From: Mangrovibacterium sp041596335
Lineage (GTDB): Bacteria > Bacteroidota > Bacteroidia > Bacteroidales > Prolixibacteraceae
Direction of reading: 5' to 3'
DNA length: 64,000 nucleotides
NCBI RefSeq assembly: GCF_041596335.1
Contig: NZ_JBFHIT010000023.1
Span: 7,650 to 71,649, forward strand
Part shown: positions 27,267 to 35,759 of the stretch, one piece after another
How positions within the stretch are numbered: position 1 is the first letter of the stretch
Layout: each line of letters opens with the position of its first letter
Made by a program: the position numbers and the translations under genes
Notes under the pieces: model-generated
What the model was told of the DNA's origin: nothing
Seen by the model: only the letters and a program-made list of their open reading frames with translations
Databases searched by the model: none

Positions 27267-27744
27267 AATCAGCCTGTTACTAATCGCTCTTATGATGAGC
27301 GGAAGCCTGATGGCTCAAAGCAAATCGGATAAGTTGTTCGATACCTTCCGGAACAAACCCGGGGTCATGTATTTCGCGTTCAATAAAAGTATGACCGACG
27401 CGTTCAACATCGATTTGGATGAAGAAGGTAAAAACATTGAAGGAGATTTGTCTGAAATTCGATTTATGACTTATACCTCCGAAAAAGGGCAACTTGGGAT
27501 GGCTGAGTTTTGCCGTAAATCAGCAGATTTGTTGCCTTCGGCATATCGGTTAATTGAAACGGATGACGACGACGATGCCAAAATCTGGATGCTCGGCAAC
27601 GGGAAAAAAGCCAGCGAATTTCATATTCTGATAGGCGGTGATTATTCCGAAGTGTGCTTTTGGATTTCGTTCTACGGCGATTTTAAGATCGACGATCTGG
27701 ATGGAGTCAAATCAATCAGCCGGGAAATGGCTTCTGGTAACTAA
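27256..27744 (+). CDS. DUF4252-like exported protein
   Basis: 162 residues with a signal peptide (MKTKISLLLIALMMSGSLMAQ). The mature domain, with KSDKLFDTFRNKPGV near the start and a run of Asp residues near 102-107, resembles DUF4252 proteins, which Bacteroidota often encode beside anti-sigma or membrane-stress genes. It starts within the end of the PspC gene and is 20 bases before the small PspC gene. Confidence 0.75.
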   Translation: MKTKISLLLIALMMSGSLMAQSKSDKLFDTFRNKPGVMYFAFNKSMTDAFNIDLDEEGKNIEGDLSEIRFMTYTSEKGQLGMAEFCRKSADLLPSAYRLIETDDDDDAKIWMLGNGKKASEFHILIGGDYSEVCFWISFYGDFKIDDLDGVKSISREMASGN

Positions 27745-27764
27745 CCCATAAAAACAATTAAGCA

Positions 27765-27965
27765 ATGAAACGATTAATGAAATCTTACGACCGCGTTTTA
27801 GCCGGTGTTTGCGGCGGCATATCCGAGTATATTAACCCCGAAATAGATCCGGTGATCATCCGTTTGCTATGGGGAGTGTTTAGTTTCTTCAACCCGGTGC
27901 TGATTTTGGTCTATTTCATTCTGGCCGTAGTGATGCCCGATCCATCAGCAGTTCGGTCAAAATAG
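27765..27965 (+). CDS. Small PspC-domain protein
   Basis: 66 residues and little more than a PspC domain: DRVLAGVCGGISEYINPEIDPVIIRLLWG followed by one hydrophobic helix (about 38-57). It closes the operon that begins at 24676 and is followed by a strong terminator. It may act with the large PspC protein in membrane-stress sensing. Confidence 0.9.
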   Translation: MKRLMKSYDRVLAGVCGGISEYINPEIDPVIIRLLWGVFSFFNPVLILVYFILAVVMPDPSAVRSK

Positions 27966-28010
27966 AAGCATACGCCTTTAGGGTGGTTTTTTTCAATTAA
28001 ACAGCAAGCA

Positions 28011-28044
28011 AAAAACCCGGCCTTTTCGAAGTGCCGGGTTTTTT
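28011..28044 (+). terminator. Rho-independent terminator of the PspC operon
   Basis: Stem AAAAACCCGGC (28011-28021) / GCCGGGTTTTT (28033-28043), followed by T. Confidence 0.9.
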
Positions 28045-28061
28045 ATAGGGTGGCTTGTCCG

Positions 28062-28128
28062 TCATCCCGAGTTTGCTTCAGCAGCTGTTACTGAACCAGT
28101 GAGAGGCGCTGAAGCAAGTACGGAATGA
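28062..28128. repeat. REP-like palindromic element
   Basis: A perfect 10-bp inverted repeat TTGCTTCAGC (28073-28082) / GCTGAAGCAA (28108-28117), flanked by TCATCCCG on the left and CGGAATGA on the right, with an inner ACTG/CAGT hairpin. Elements with TCATCCCG/CGGAATGA ends recur in many bacterial genomes. It lies between convergent genes. Confidence 0.6.
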
Positions 28129-28148
28129 AGAATTACCAATATCATTGG

Positions 28149-30275
28149 TTAGAGTAATCCCCGCTTTTTCAGCAATGGTTCGATTGTAGGATCTTGACCT
28201 CTGAAATCGCGGAACATTTTTGTGAAATCTTCGGTGTTCCCACGCGAAAGAATCATATCACGGAAACGTTGGCCGTTTTCACGAGTCAGGCCACCGTTCT
28301 CCTCAAACCAGGCAAAGGCATCGTTGTCCAGCACTTCGGCCCAGCAATAGGCATAGTAGCCTGCCGCATAACCGCCACCCCAAACGTGTTTGAAGTAGCT
28401 GGTGCGGTAGCGTGGAGGAACTTCGTCCAGATAGGCACCATTCTTTTTCAAAGCTTCCACTTCAAAGGCATTAACATCTTCTACCTTGTCGGCAGTTGTA
28501 AGTGTATGCCATTCCATATCGAGTATCGCTGCTTCCAAAAATTCTGAAAAAGCATACCCTTGGTTGAATGTGGCTGATTTCTTAATTTTTTCGACCAGCT
28601 CTTGTGGCATTGGCTCGCCGGTTTTGTAATGCTTCGCGTAATTCGCAAAAACAGTTGGGTATAAAGCCCAGTGCTCGTTGAATTGCGATGGAAGCTCAAC
28701 AAAGTCGCGGGCTACATTGGTTCCCGATAGGCTTGGGTAGGTTTGGTCGGCAAACAATCCATGGGTGGCGTGGCCAAACTCGTGGAACATGGTTGTTACA
28801 TCGTCGTAGCTGATTAGGGCCGGTTCGCCCGGGGCTGGCTTAGCAAAGTTACATACATTGTAGATAACTGGTTTGTCGCCTAGCAGTCTCGATTGTTCTA
28901 CGATGTTTCCCATCCATGCGCCACCCGATTTGTTATCCCGTTTGAAAAGGTCAACATAGAACAGTCCGATCGCTGAGCCATCTTCGTTGAAGATCTCAAA
29001 AACGCGAACATCTTCGTTGTACACCGGAATGTCGTTACGTTCTTTGAATGTGATTCCGTAAAGTTGAGTAGCGGCATAAAACACGCCATTCTCCAATACA
29101 TTGTACATTTCGAAGTAGGGCTTGATCTGGCTGCCGTCCAGGTCAAATTTCTCTTTGCGCACCTGTTCGGCATAGAAATTCCAATCCCAGGCGGCCAGTT
29201 TGAAGTTACCGCCTTGCTTGTCAATCAGTTTCTGAATGTCGGCGGCTTCGGCTTTAGCCTTGGTTGTTGCTTGCGGAGCCAGTTTGCTTAGTAATCCAAT
29301 CGCAGCTTCCGGTGTTTTCGCCATTTGGTTCTGCAGTTTCCATTCGGCATAATTCTGAAAACCATTTAATTCGGCCTTCTCAGCACGAATTTCGGCCATG
29401 CGAAGAATCATCGCGCGTGTGTCGTTTTCGTCGCTCTGTTCGGCACGACTCCATGATGCTTTGAATAGTTTCTCTCTGGTCTCGCGGTTTTTCAGTGACT
29501 GCAGAGCCGGCTGTTGGGTTGTGTTCAGAATCGGAATCATGTATTTCCCGGTCATCCCTGCAGCCTCGGCTTTTTGAGCTGCCGCGGCAATCTCGCCATC
29601 CGAAAGACCTTCCAGTTCAGCTTTATCATCCACTACCAGCGCGCTGGCATTGGCTGCTGCCATCATGATGTTGGTGAATTTGGTATTCAAAGTCGCTTCT
29701 TCACCGTTCAGCTTTTTCATTTGTTCTTTGGCTTCAGCCGAAAGGTTGGCGCCGGCCTGTTCAAATTTTTTGAAGTAGTAGTCAACCAGTTTCAGCGACT
29801 CGGCATCCAGTCCCAGGCTTTCGCGTTGCTCATAAATGCTTTTTACGCGTTGAAACAGTTTGTCGTTCATGTAAATGGCATCGCGATGAGCAGACAATTT
29901 GGGGGCCATCTCTTCTTCAATCTGTTGGATTTCGGGATTGGTGTTTGCACCGGCCAGCAACCCAAAAACTCCGCTGGCGTGATCTAGCAACCGGCCACTT
30001 TTTTCCATTGCTACCAACGTGTTGTCAAAGGTCGGTTCTTCGGTGTTGTTGGCAATGGCTTCAATTTCAGCCAGGTGTTCGTTCATTCCTTGCTCAATAG
30101 CAGGCTGAAAGTGCTCGTTTTTGATGACTGTAAAATCGGGCGCGCCGTATGGTAAACTGCTGGCGCTGAGTAACGGGTTTTCTCCCATTGTGCTGTTTTT
30201 TGATTGTTGATTTGGGCCGCATGCTGCTGTGAGCAGCACCAGTAATACGGCCGGAAAATAAAGAACTTGTTTCAT
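28149..30275 (-). CDS. dcp: M3-family peptidyl-dipeptidase, predicted lipoprotein
   Basis: 708 residues, thimet-oligopeptidase fold. The zinc-binding H498-E499-F500-G501-H502 helix is in FHEFGHATHG, and the glutamate ligand is expected about 25-29 residues later. The N-terminus is a lipoprotein signal (LLVLLTAAC, Cys19), so the enzyme should work in the periplasm, clipping dipeptides from oligopeptide C-termini. Length and conserved blocks (GGAWMGNIVEQSR, DEVPPRYRTSYFKHVWGGGYAAGYYAY) fit Dcp. It stands alone. Confidence 0.93.
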   Translation of the reverse strand: MKQVLYFPAVLLVLLTAACGPNQQSKNSTMGENPLLSASSLPYGAPDFTVIKNEHFQPAIEQGMNEHLAEIEAIANNTEEPTFDNTLVAMEKSGRLLDHASGVFGLLAGANTNPEIQQIEEEMAPKLSAHRDAIYMNDKLFQRVKSIYEQRESLGLDAESLKLVDYYFKKFEQAGANLSAEAKEQMKKLNGEEATLNTKFTNIMMAAANASALVVDDKAELEGLSDGEIAAAAQKAEAAGMTGKYMIPILNTTQQPALQSLKNRETREKLFKASWSRAEQSDENDTRAMILRMAEIRAEKAELNGFQNYAEWKLQNQMAKTPEAAIGLLSKLAPQATTKAKAEAADIQKLIDKQGGNFKLAAWDWNFYAEQVRKEKFDLDGSQIKPYFEMYNVLENGVFYAATQLYGITFKERNDIPVYNEDVRVFEIFNEDGSAIGLFYVDLFKRDNKSGGAWMGNIVEQSRLLGDKPVIYNVCNFAKPAPGEPALISYDDVTTMFHEFGHATHGLFADQTYPSLSGTNVARDFVELPSQFNEHWALYPTVFANYAKHYKTGEPMPQELVEKIKKSATFNQGYAFSEFLEAAILDMEWHTLTTADKVEDVNAFEVEALKKNGAYLDEVPPRYRTSYFKHVWGGGYAAGYYAYCWAEVLDNDAFAWFEENGGLTRENGQRFRDMILSRGNTEDFTKMFRDFRGQDPTIEPLLKKRGLL

Positions 30276-30477
30276 GCTTATAGAGTTGTAAGTAAAATAG
30301 ATTCAACAATGTTTCTGTAACATAGGTCGTAGGTTGAAGCAATTAATTACAACAAATTGTTGAAAAAAGCTTTCGTCGGGTTAGTGTTTCGTGGTTTGGC
30401 GGCGCGAAAATAGTGATTCTTTCGAGTCTGTCGTTTGCGTTGAACTGGAATAATTCGGCGACGGAAACTGGCCGCTA

Positions 30478-31350
30478 TTAACGCATCTGTTCCTCTGTAG
30501 GGCAGAATGATTGACTCAGCAGCTCGCCCCGCTCGAACCTGGCAATCAGCTCGCCGGCAATGCTGGAGGTGTTCGGATGATTTGGAAGGTTTCCCCTCGA
30601 AAACCAACCCGCTTCAACAATTTCTTTGTTGTCGATCACAATCGGTTGTTCCTCGTCGGCTTCAGCAATAAAGCCAATCATAAGCGATCCGGACAGGGGC
30701 CAGGGTTGACTGTCGTAATAACGAATGTTGGTGACGCTGAGTCCTACTTCTTCCTTAATTTCGCGCCGGACAGCTTGTTCAATGGTTTCTCCAACATCAA
30801 CATAACCGGCAATTAAAGCAAAGCGGTTGCCGGTAAAGCTGGCGTTGCGGGCCAGCAGTATTTTGTCGTTGCTAAGGATGGCGACAATAATGGCCGGTGA
30901 TATTTTTGGAAAGAAAACAGTTTTGCAAGCCGGGCACATCAGCGCCCTTTCATCAGTTTTGTGTTTGGTGGGCGACCCGCACTGTCCGCAGAACTTATTT
31001 AGCGCATACCAGTTTTTCAATTGGAAGGCCGCCACGGCAACCCACGCAACTTCGGGCTGATCGATGGTTCGGAAAAAACTCATGTCCTTGTATTCCAGCC
31101 CCTCTTGGGAGTTCTCACGGAGGTTCGTTATCAGGAAGCAGGACCGCTCATTTAGTTGAAACAAAAAGGTAGCCGGTGTTTGCTCCGAGAGCTCCGGAAA
31201 ATCCTTTCGTTGCGGAAGTACAACCGTGTTTCCTTCAATCTTTACCAATAATTCATTTCCCCGAAAATGAAATACCCAATCCGCTTCGTTCATTCGTTGG
31301 TTGGCGAGATACTGGTTGTTAAATCGATGGGGGAAAATATCCTGTATCAT
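30478..31350 (-). CDS. nudC: NAD+ diphosphatase (Nudix)
   Basis: 290 residues from the ATG at 31350. NudC splits NAD(H) into NMN(H) and AMP and can remove NAD caps from RNA. The zinc ribbon is complete (C121-x2-C124, C139-x2-C142), followed by the Nudix box (G182-x5-E-x7-REIKEEVG) and the NudC-specific SQPWPLS motif at 214-220. The frame is open to 31404, but a perfect -7 element at 31388-31395 would start transcription downstream of that codon. Confidence 0.94.
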   Translation of the reverse strand: MIQDIFPHRFNNQYLANQRMNEADWVFHFRGNELLVKIEGNTVVLPQRKDFPELSEQTPATFLFQLNERSCFLITNLRENSQEGLEYKDMSFFRTIDQPEVAWVAVAAFQLKNWYALNKFCGQCGSPTKHKTDERALMCPACKTVFFPKISPAIIVAILSNDKILLARNASFTGNRFALIAGYVDVGETIEQAVRREIKEEVGLSVTNIRYYDSQPWPLSGSLMIGFIAEADEEQPIVIDNKEIVEAGWFSRGNLPNHPNTSSIAGELIARFERGELLSQSFCPTEEQMR

Positions 31351-31387
31351 AGTTGTTCGTTCGTTGAATTCAACATTTGCAGTTGGA

Positions 31388-31395
31388 CAAAGGTA
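31388..31395 (-). promoter_or_regulatory. -7 element deciding the nudC start
   Basis: Minus-strand TACCTTTG. The transcript would begin near 31382, which supports the ATG at 31350. Confidence 0.5.
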
Positions 31396-31671
31396 ATCAT
31401 CCAAATGAGTAAAAATGCCAGCGAGACCAGGCGGTTAGTTGTAATTAAACAAGAATTCAGAAACCGTTTGTCGATGAAACAGCGATGAAAATTTCTTCCG
31501 TTCAGAACCGGGCCAACTTTGTTAACTTTTCACCAATATTTTGGGCGCGAAGCAAGCCAAAAGATAATAATCGAACAGATTTTGATATCTTGAGAACGCA
31601 CAATTTTAAATGCGGCCTGTTATAAATAGGTGCCACATTTTGTTTTATGAATCTCATTTTAATATCGTCCT

Positions 31672-32574
31672 ATGAATTTGTCGTACCTCGATCATCTAGC
31701 ACCTTTTTTACATCAAATACAACCGATGGAGTTGATTCCAACCGGTGCTGTCCCTTCTTTTTCTGCGGATAAAAATATCAAAGCAGTAATTTTCGATATT
31801 TACGGAACGCTGATTATTTCGGCCTCGGGCGATATTATGCAAGCCGGCTACGATGCCGGCATGTTTAAACGGTCGCTGGATGCAGCCGGTTTTGAAACGC
31901 TGGTTCCGAAAGCCGGACTGATGGCGATTCATCCTCTTTTTGAGGAAGAAGTGATTCGTGGAAAAGAAGATGCCAAAGCTGCGGGAATACCGTTTCCCGA
32001 ACTGAATATTGTAGACATTTGGCGAAAGACACTTGGCCGGGCTGAAGATCAAGGCTTGATTAAAGGCTTGGAGCAGGCCGACTTACGTTTGTTTACCTTT
32101 ATTTTCGAGCTCAGTAGTAACCAGGTTTGGCCAATGCCAAAAATGAAAGAAACCATCGACGCGTTGCGGGATAAAGGCTATCCGCTGGGAATCGTGTCCA
32201 ATGCGCAATTTTACACACCGGTGATGATGAATTATTTCTTTTCAGGAAAAATTCATGGTGAAGAATTTCTGGATGGATTTGAACGCGATCTCTCCGTTTT
32301 CAGCTATAAAATGTTGAAGGGGAAACCGGATACGGCAGTGTATGAAGCGTTGGTTGAACCCTTGGCCAAACGGGGCCTGAAACCACAGGATGTGCTGTAT
32401 GTTGGAAACGATATGCTGAAAGATATCTACGCGGCGCAACAAGTGGGCTTTAAAACCTGTTTCTATGCTGGCGACAAGCGAGCTTACCGACTGCGGAAAG
32501 ATCATCCTCAAGCCTCAAAAATTCAGCCGGATTATGTGATTACAGAACTTAGACAGCTACTTGAAATAGTTTAA
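31672..32574 (+). CDS. HAD-family hydrolase, candidate glucosyl-3-phosphoglycerate phosphatase
   Basis: 300 residues. HAD motif I is FDIYGT with nucleophile Asp42; the second acidic residue of the usual DxDGT is Tyr44, the haloacid-dehalogenase-like form DxYGT. Motif II Ser lies in IVSNAQFY, motif III Lys in KGKPDTAVYEAL, and motif IV acids in YVGNDMLKD. It is the first gene of a same-strand cluster with a GpgS-like glycosyltransferase (22 bases downstream), a GH13_18 phosphorylase and a glycerate kinase. From context I infer that it removes phosphate from glucosyl-3-phosphoglycerate. The missing second Asp leaves doubt about phosphatase chemistry. Confidence 0.8.
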   Translation: MNLSYLDHLAPFLHQIQPMELIPTGAVPSFSADKNIKAVIFDIYGTLIISASGDIMQAGYDAGMFKRSLDAAGFETLVPKAGLMAIHPLFEEEVIRGKEDAKAAGIPFPELNIVDIWRKTLGRAEDQGLIKGLEQADLRLFTFIFELSSNQVWPMPKMKETIDALRDKGYPLGIVSNAQFYTPVMMNYFFSGKIHGEEFLDGFERDLSVFSYKMLKGKPDTAVYEALVEPLAKRGLKPQDVLYVGNDMLKDIYAAQQVGFKTCFYAGDKRAYRLRKDHPQASKIQPDYVITELRQLLEIV

Positions 32575-32596
32575 AAAAAACCTAAAAAAACCGAAT

Positions 32597-33823
32597 ATGG
32601 GCGATTTTCATCAAAACGGAGGAATAACAACCTTGCACAACCTGAACTACTCAACTCAGGAGTATTTAGAGAAAAAACTTGTTAAGTTCTCCAGAAAACG
32701 CAAAATGGGATTAATAATCCCGGCGTTGTACAGCGAGCTGGAAAAACCGGCCCTGAAACATATTGTTGATACCCTGAAAGAAGTTCCCTATCTCACCGAG
32801 ATTACAATCGGTTTGGATCAGGCGTCAAAAAGCCAATACCAACATGCGAAACAATACTTTGCCGAGCTAAGTAACGAAAATTGCCGATGCCGGGTGCTTT
32901 GGAACGACGGCCCCCGAATGATGCAATTGCGAAAGCTGTTCGAGGAAAAGATGATCTTTATTGGCGACCCCGGTAAAGGACGAAATGTGTGGCTTTGTTT
33001 TGGATACATGATTGCCTCGGGCCGGTCAGAGGCCATTGCACTGCACGATGCCGATGTAATTACCTACAACAAGGATATGCTGGCGAGGTTGCTGTATCCG
33101 GTGGCCGACCCAACTTTCAACTATAAATTCTGTAAAGGATTTTACTACCGTTCCGATGGCGTTAAACTGAACGGGCGGGTTACCCGCCTGATGGTGACTC
33201 CATTGATCCGTTCCCTGAAAAAGATATTTCCGGCTAATGAATACCTCGATTTTCTCGATCATTTCCGCTATATCCTGGCCGGGGAATTTTCAATGCGGGC
33301 CGATATTATGAAGACTGTTCGTATTCCTTCAGACTGGGGGTTGGAAGTTGGAATTCTATCGGAAGTACAACGAAATAACGCGACCAATCGCATTTGTCAG
33401 GTTGAAATTGCCGACGCTTACGATCATAAACATCAGGAAGAATCGAACAACGATCCCACACGCGGACTTTCGAAAATGAGTTTCGATATTGCCCGGAGTA
33501 TTTTTGCCAAGTTGGCCACACAAGGTTCTGTATTCAGCAAAGGAACCGTTCGCACTGTGAAAGCGGTTTACTTACGTCTTGCGCTCGATATGGTGGAGCA
33601 ATACGCAGCCGACGCGTCAATCAACGGGCTGAGTATGGATCGCCACAAAGAGGAACAGTCGGTTGATATGTTTGCGCAGAATATTTATCGCGCCGGAGTC
33701 GACTTTTTAGACAATCCCGATCTCATTCCTTTCATTCCTTCGTGGAAACGGGTTATTGACGCGATTCCGGATGTGTTGGAACAATTTAACGAGATTGTGG
33801 AATTAGATAATAGCGAGGTCTAA
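32597..33823 (+). CDS. GT-A glycosyltransferase, probable glucosyl-3-phosphoglycerate synthase
   Basis: 408 residues, no signal peptide. The N-terminal Rossmann-like nucleotide-sugar domain has MGLIIPALYSELE (37-49), GDPGKGRNVW (about 123-132) and the metal-binding D151-A152-D153 in ALHDADVITYN. This arrangement matches the GpgS/MpgS type, which joins glucose (or mannose) from an NDP-sugar to 3-phosphoglycerate. Naming it GpgS rests on the neighbouring phosphorylase and glycerate kinase. Alternatives are mannosyl-3-phosphoglycerate synthase or another retaining family-2-like transferase. Confidence 0.78.
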   Translation: MGDFHQNGGITTLHNLNYSTQEYLEKKLVKFSRKRKMGLIIPALYSELEKPALKHIVDTLKEVPYLTEITIGLDQASKSQYQHAKQYFAELSNENCRCRVLWNDGPRMMQLRKLFEEKMIFIGDPGKGRNVWLCFGYMIASGRSEAIALHDADVITYNKDMLARLLYPVADPTFNYKFCKGFYYRSDGVKLNGRVTRLMVTPLIRSLKKIFPANEYLDFLDHFRYILAGEFSMRADIMKTVRIPSDWGLEVGILSEVQRNNATNRICQVEIADAYDHKHQEESNNDPTRGLSKMSFDIARSIFAKLATQGSVFSKGTVRTVKAVYLRLALDMVEQYAADASINGLSMDRHKEEQSVDMFAQNIYRAGVDFLDNPDLIPFIPSWKRVIDAIPDVLEQFNEIVELDNSEV

Positions 33824-33919
33824 CGCCCGATCGCAGACAGGCGGCATCTGTGTCTGGATGTTGGCCTTTCATGAACCCGAACCCCGAAATTCAAAAGATT
33901 GAACTTAAAAAGCCAGGCA

Positions 33920-35626
33920 ATGGACATTCGCACGAAGTCGAAAATACGCAACCGGTTGAACCGGATTTATAAGAAGAACCTTTCGGAAGATTGGATTAAT
34001 GAACTTTGCGACTTTATTGACGAGCGCAAAAATAAAACACCCCGGAAACGTCCGGGCTGGGACGAAAAACAAGTGTTCCTGATTACCTACGGCGATGTGA
34101 TCAAACGCAAGGGCGAAGCCCCGTTGCATACACTCCATCAGTTTGCCACCGATAAATTGAAGAGCATGATTTCCACCATTCATATTCTTCCATTTTTTCC
34201 GTACAGTAGCGATGATGGGTTTTCAGTGAAGGATTTTTATGCGGTGGATCCGGAATTGGGTCATTGGGATGATATTGAGTCACTGGAGACTGATTTTATA
34301 TTGATGGCTGATTTGGTTGCCAATCATGCCAGTAGCGTGGGCGTGTGGTTTAAACAATTTCGGGAAGGGAAAAAGCCCGGGCGGAATTATTTCTTTGTGC
34401 CTCCCGATGACTTTGATACCACTCATGTTATTCGCCCAAGAAGCAGTCCGCTGTTGACCGAATATTCCACTGTGAACGGACCTAAAAAGGTGTGGACAAC
34501 ATTTAGCGCCGATCAGGTTGACCTGGATTACTCGAATCCCGAGTTGCTGAAGGAGATGCTCAGTGTTTTCCTCTTCTACATGGCGAAAGGAATTCGGGTG
34601 GTTCGTTTAGATGCCATCGCGTTTTTATGGAAAGCTTCGGGAACCGCCTGCATGCACGAAAATGAAACGCACGAAGTCGTGAGCCTGTTCCGCGATGTGA
34701 TGGACTATTGTTATCCGGGGGCGCTGTTGCTGACTGAAACGAATGTGCCGCATCGCGAAAACATTACCTATTTTGGCTTGGGCGACGAGGCGCATCTGAT
34801 CTACCAGTTTGCCCTACCTCCGCTCATTTTGCATGCGCTGCATACCGGCAACGGGTCTTACTTTACCAACTGGGCGAAAGAGTTGAGCGATCCGCGTCGC
34901 GGAACTACGTATCTCAATTTTACGTCGTCGCACGATGGAATTGGGGTTCGACCACTAGAGGGAATTATGCCCGACGAAGAGAAGCTGCCCATGATCGAAA
35001 AGCTGAAGGAGTTCGGCGCGCGGGTTACCACCCGGCAATTGGGCGATACGCATGTGCCGTACGAAATTAACGTCACGTTCTTCGACGCGCTAAAAGGAAC
35101 GCGCGATGGAGTGGACGAATATCAGCTTGACCGGTTTTTGCTGTCGCAAACCATCATGTTGTCGTTGCAGGGCGTACCGGCTTTCTACTTTCTAAACTTG
35201 TTCGGCATTCCGAATGATAACGAAGGGCTGGAAAAAACCGGAGTAAATCGTTCGATCAATCGGAGAAAGTTTGAACTTGATGAGCTGACTGATTTGTTGC
35301 AAGACAATTCGCAGCATGCCACCATTTTGGCTGAGTTGAATCAGCGAACGGGTATTCGGCGCAATACGGTTGCTTTTTCGCCCGAAACCCAACAGTTGGT
35401 CATCGATTTGGGGAACGAGTTTTTCTGTCTGCTTCGAAAAACCGATCGGATGGAAGAGTCGGTGGTTTGCCTCTTTAATCTTACCAATAAGAAGCAGGAG
35501 GTAGTGCTCCCGGCCGGATTGATGGAGTTTTGTCGCGATATGCTTACCTGGGATTTGCTGAATCCCGAGTGCATCGAAATGAAACCTTATCAAAGCTTAT
35601 GGTTGCGTACCCGATTTATGATTTAA
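33920..35626 (+). CDS. GH13_18 phosphorylase, probable glucosylglycerate phosphorylase
   Basis: 568 residues from the ATG at 33920 (a TTG at 33899 would add seven). A sucrose-phosphorylase-type alpha-amylase fold: LPFFPYSSDDGFSVKDFY, nucleophile Asp231 in RLDAIAFLWK, acid/base Glu273 in TETNVPH and transition-state Asp339 in SSHDGIG. The subfamily contains sucrose, sucrose-6-phosphate, glucosylglycerol and glucosylglycerate phosphorylases. With a GpgS-like gene upstream and glycerate kinase downstream, the most economical substrate is glucosylglycerate, giving glucose 1-phosphate and glycerate. Cytosolic. Confidence 0.85.
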   Translation: MDIRTKSKIRNRLNRIYKKNLSEDWINELCDFIDERKNKTPRKRPGWDEKQVFLITYGDVIKRKGEAPLHTLHQFATDKLKSMISTIHILPFFPYSSDDGFSVKDFYAVDPELGHWDDIESLETDFILMADLVANHASSVGVWFKQFREGKKPGRNYFFVPPDDFDTTHVIRPRSSPLLTEYSTVNGPKKVWTTFSADQVDLDYSNPELLKEMLSVFLFYMAKGIRVVRLDAIAFLWKASGTACMHENETHEVVSLFRDVMDYCYPGALLLTETNVPHRENITYFGLGDEAHLIYQFALPPLILHALHTGNGSYFTNWAKELSDPRRGTTYLNFTSSHDGIGVRPLEGIMPDEEKLPMIEKLKEFGARVTTRQLGDTHVPYEINVTFFDALKGTRDGVDEYQLDRFLLSQTIMLSLQGVPAFYFLNLFGIPNDNEGLEKTGVNRSINRRKFELDELTDLLQDNSQHATILAELNQRTGIRRNTVAFSPETQQLVIDLGNEFFCLLRKTDRMEESVVCLFNLTNKKQEVVLPAGLMEFCRDMLTWDLLNPECIEMKPYQSLWLRTRFMI

Positions 35627-35759
35627 ACAGAGTCAGAAACAATGGAATACATCTCCGGAAGTGAAATTGAAGATTAAAAAGTGCTCAGCCGATTTCAAGC
35701 TTTCGGAGGCTGTTCGATATTAAAAATATGAAACATCAGTACCGCAAAACTACCATGCC

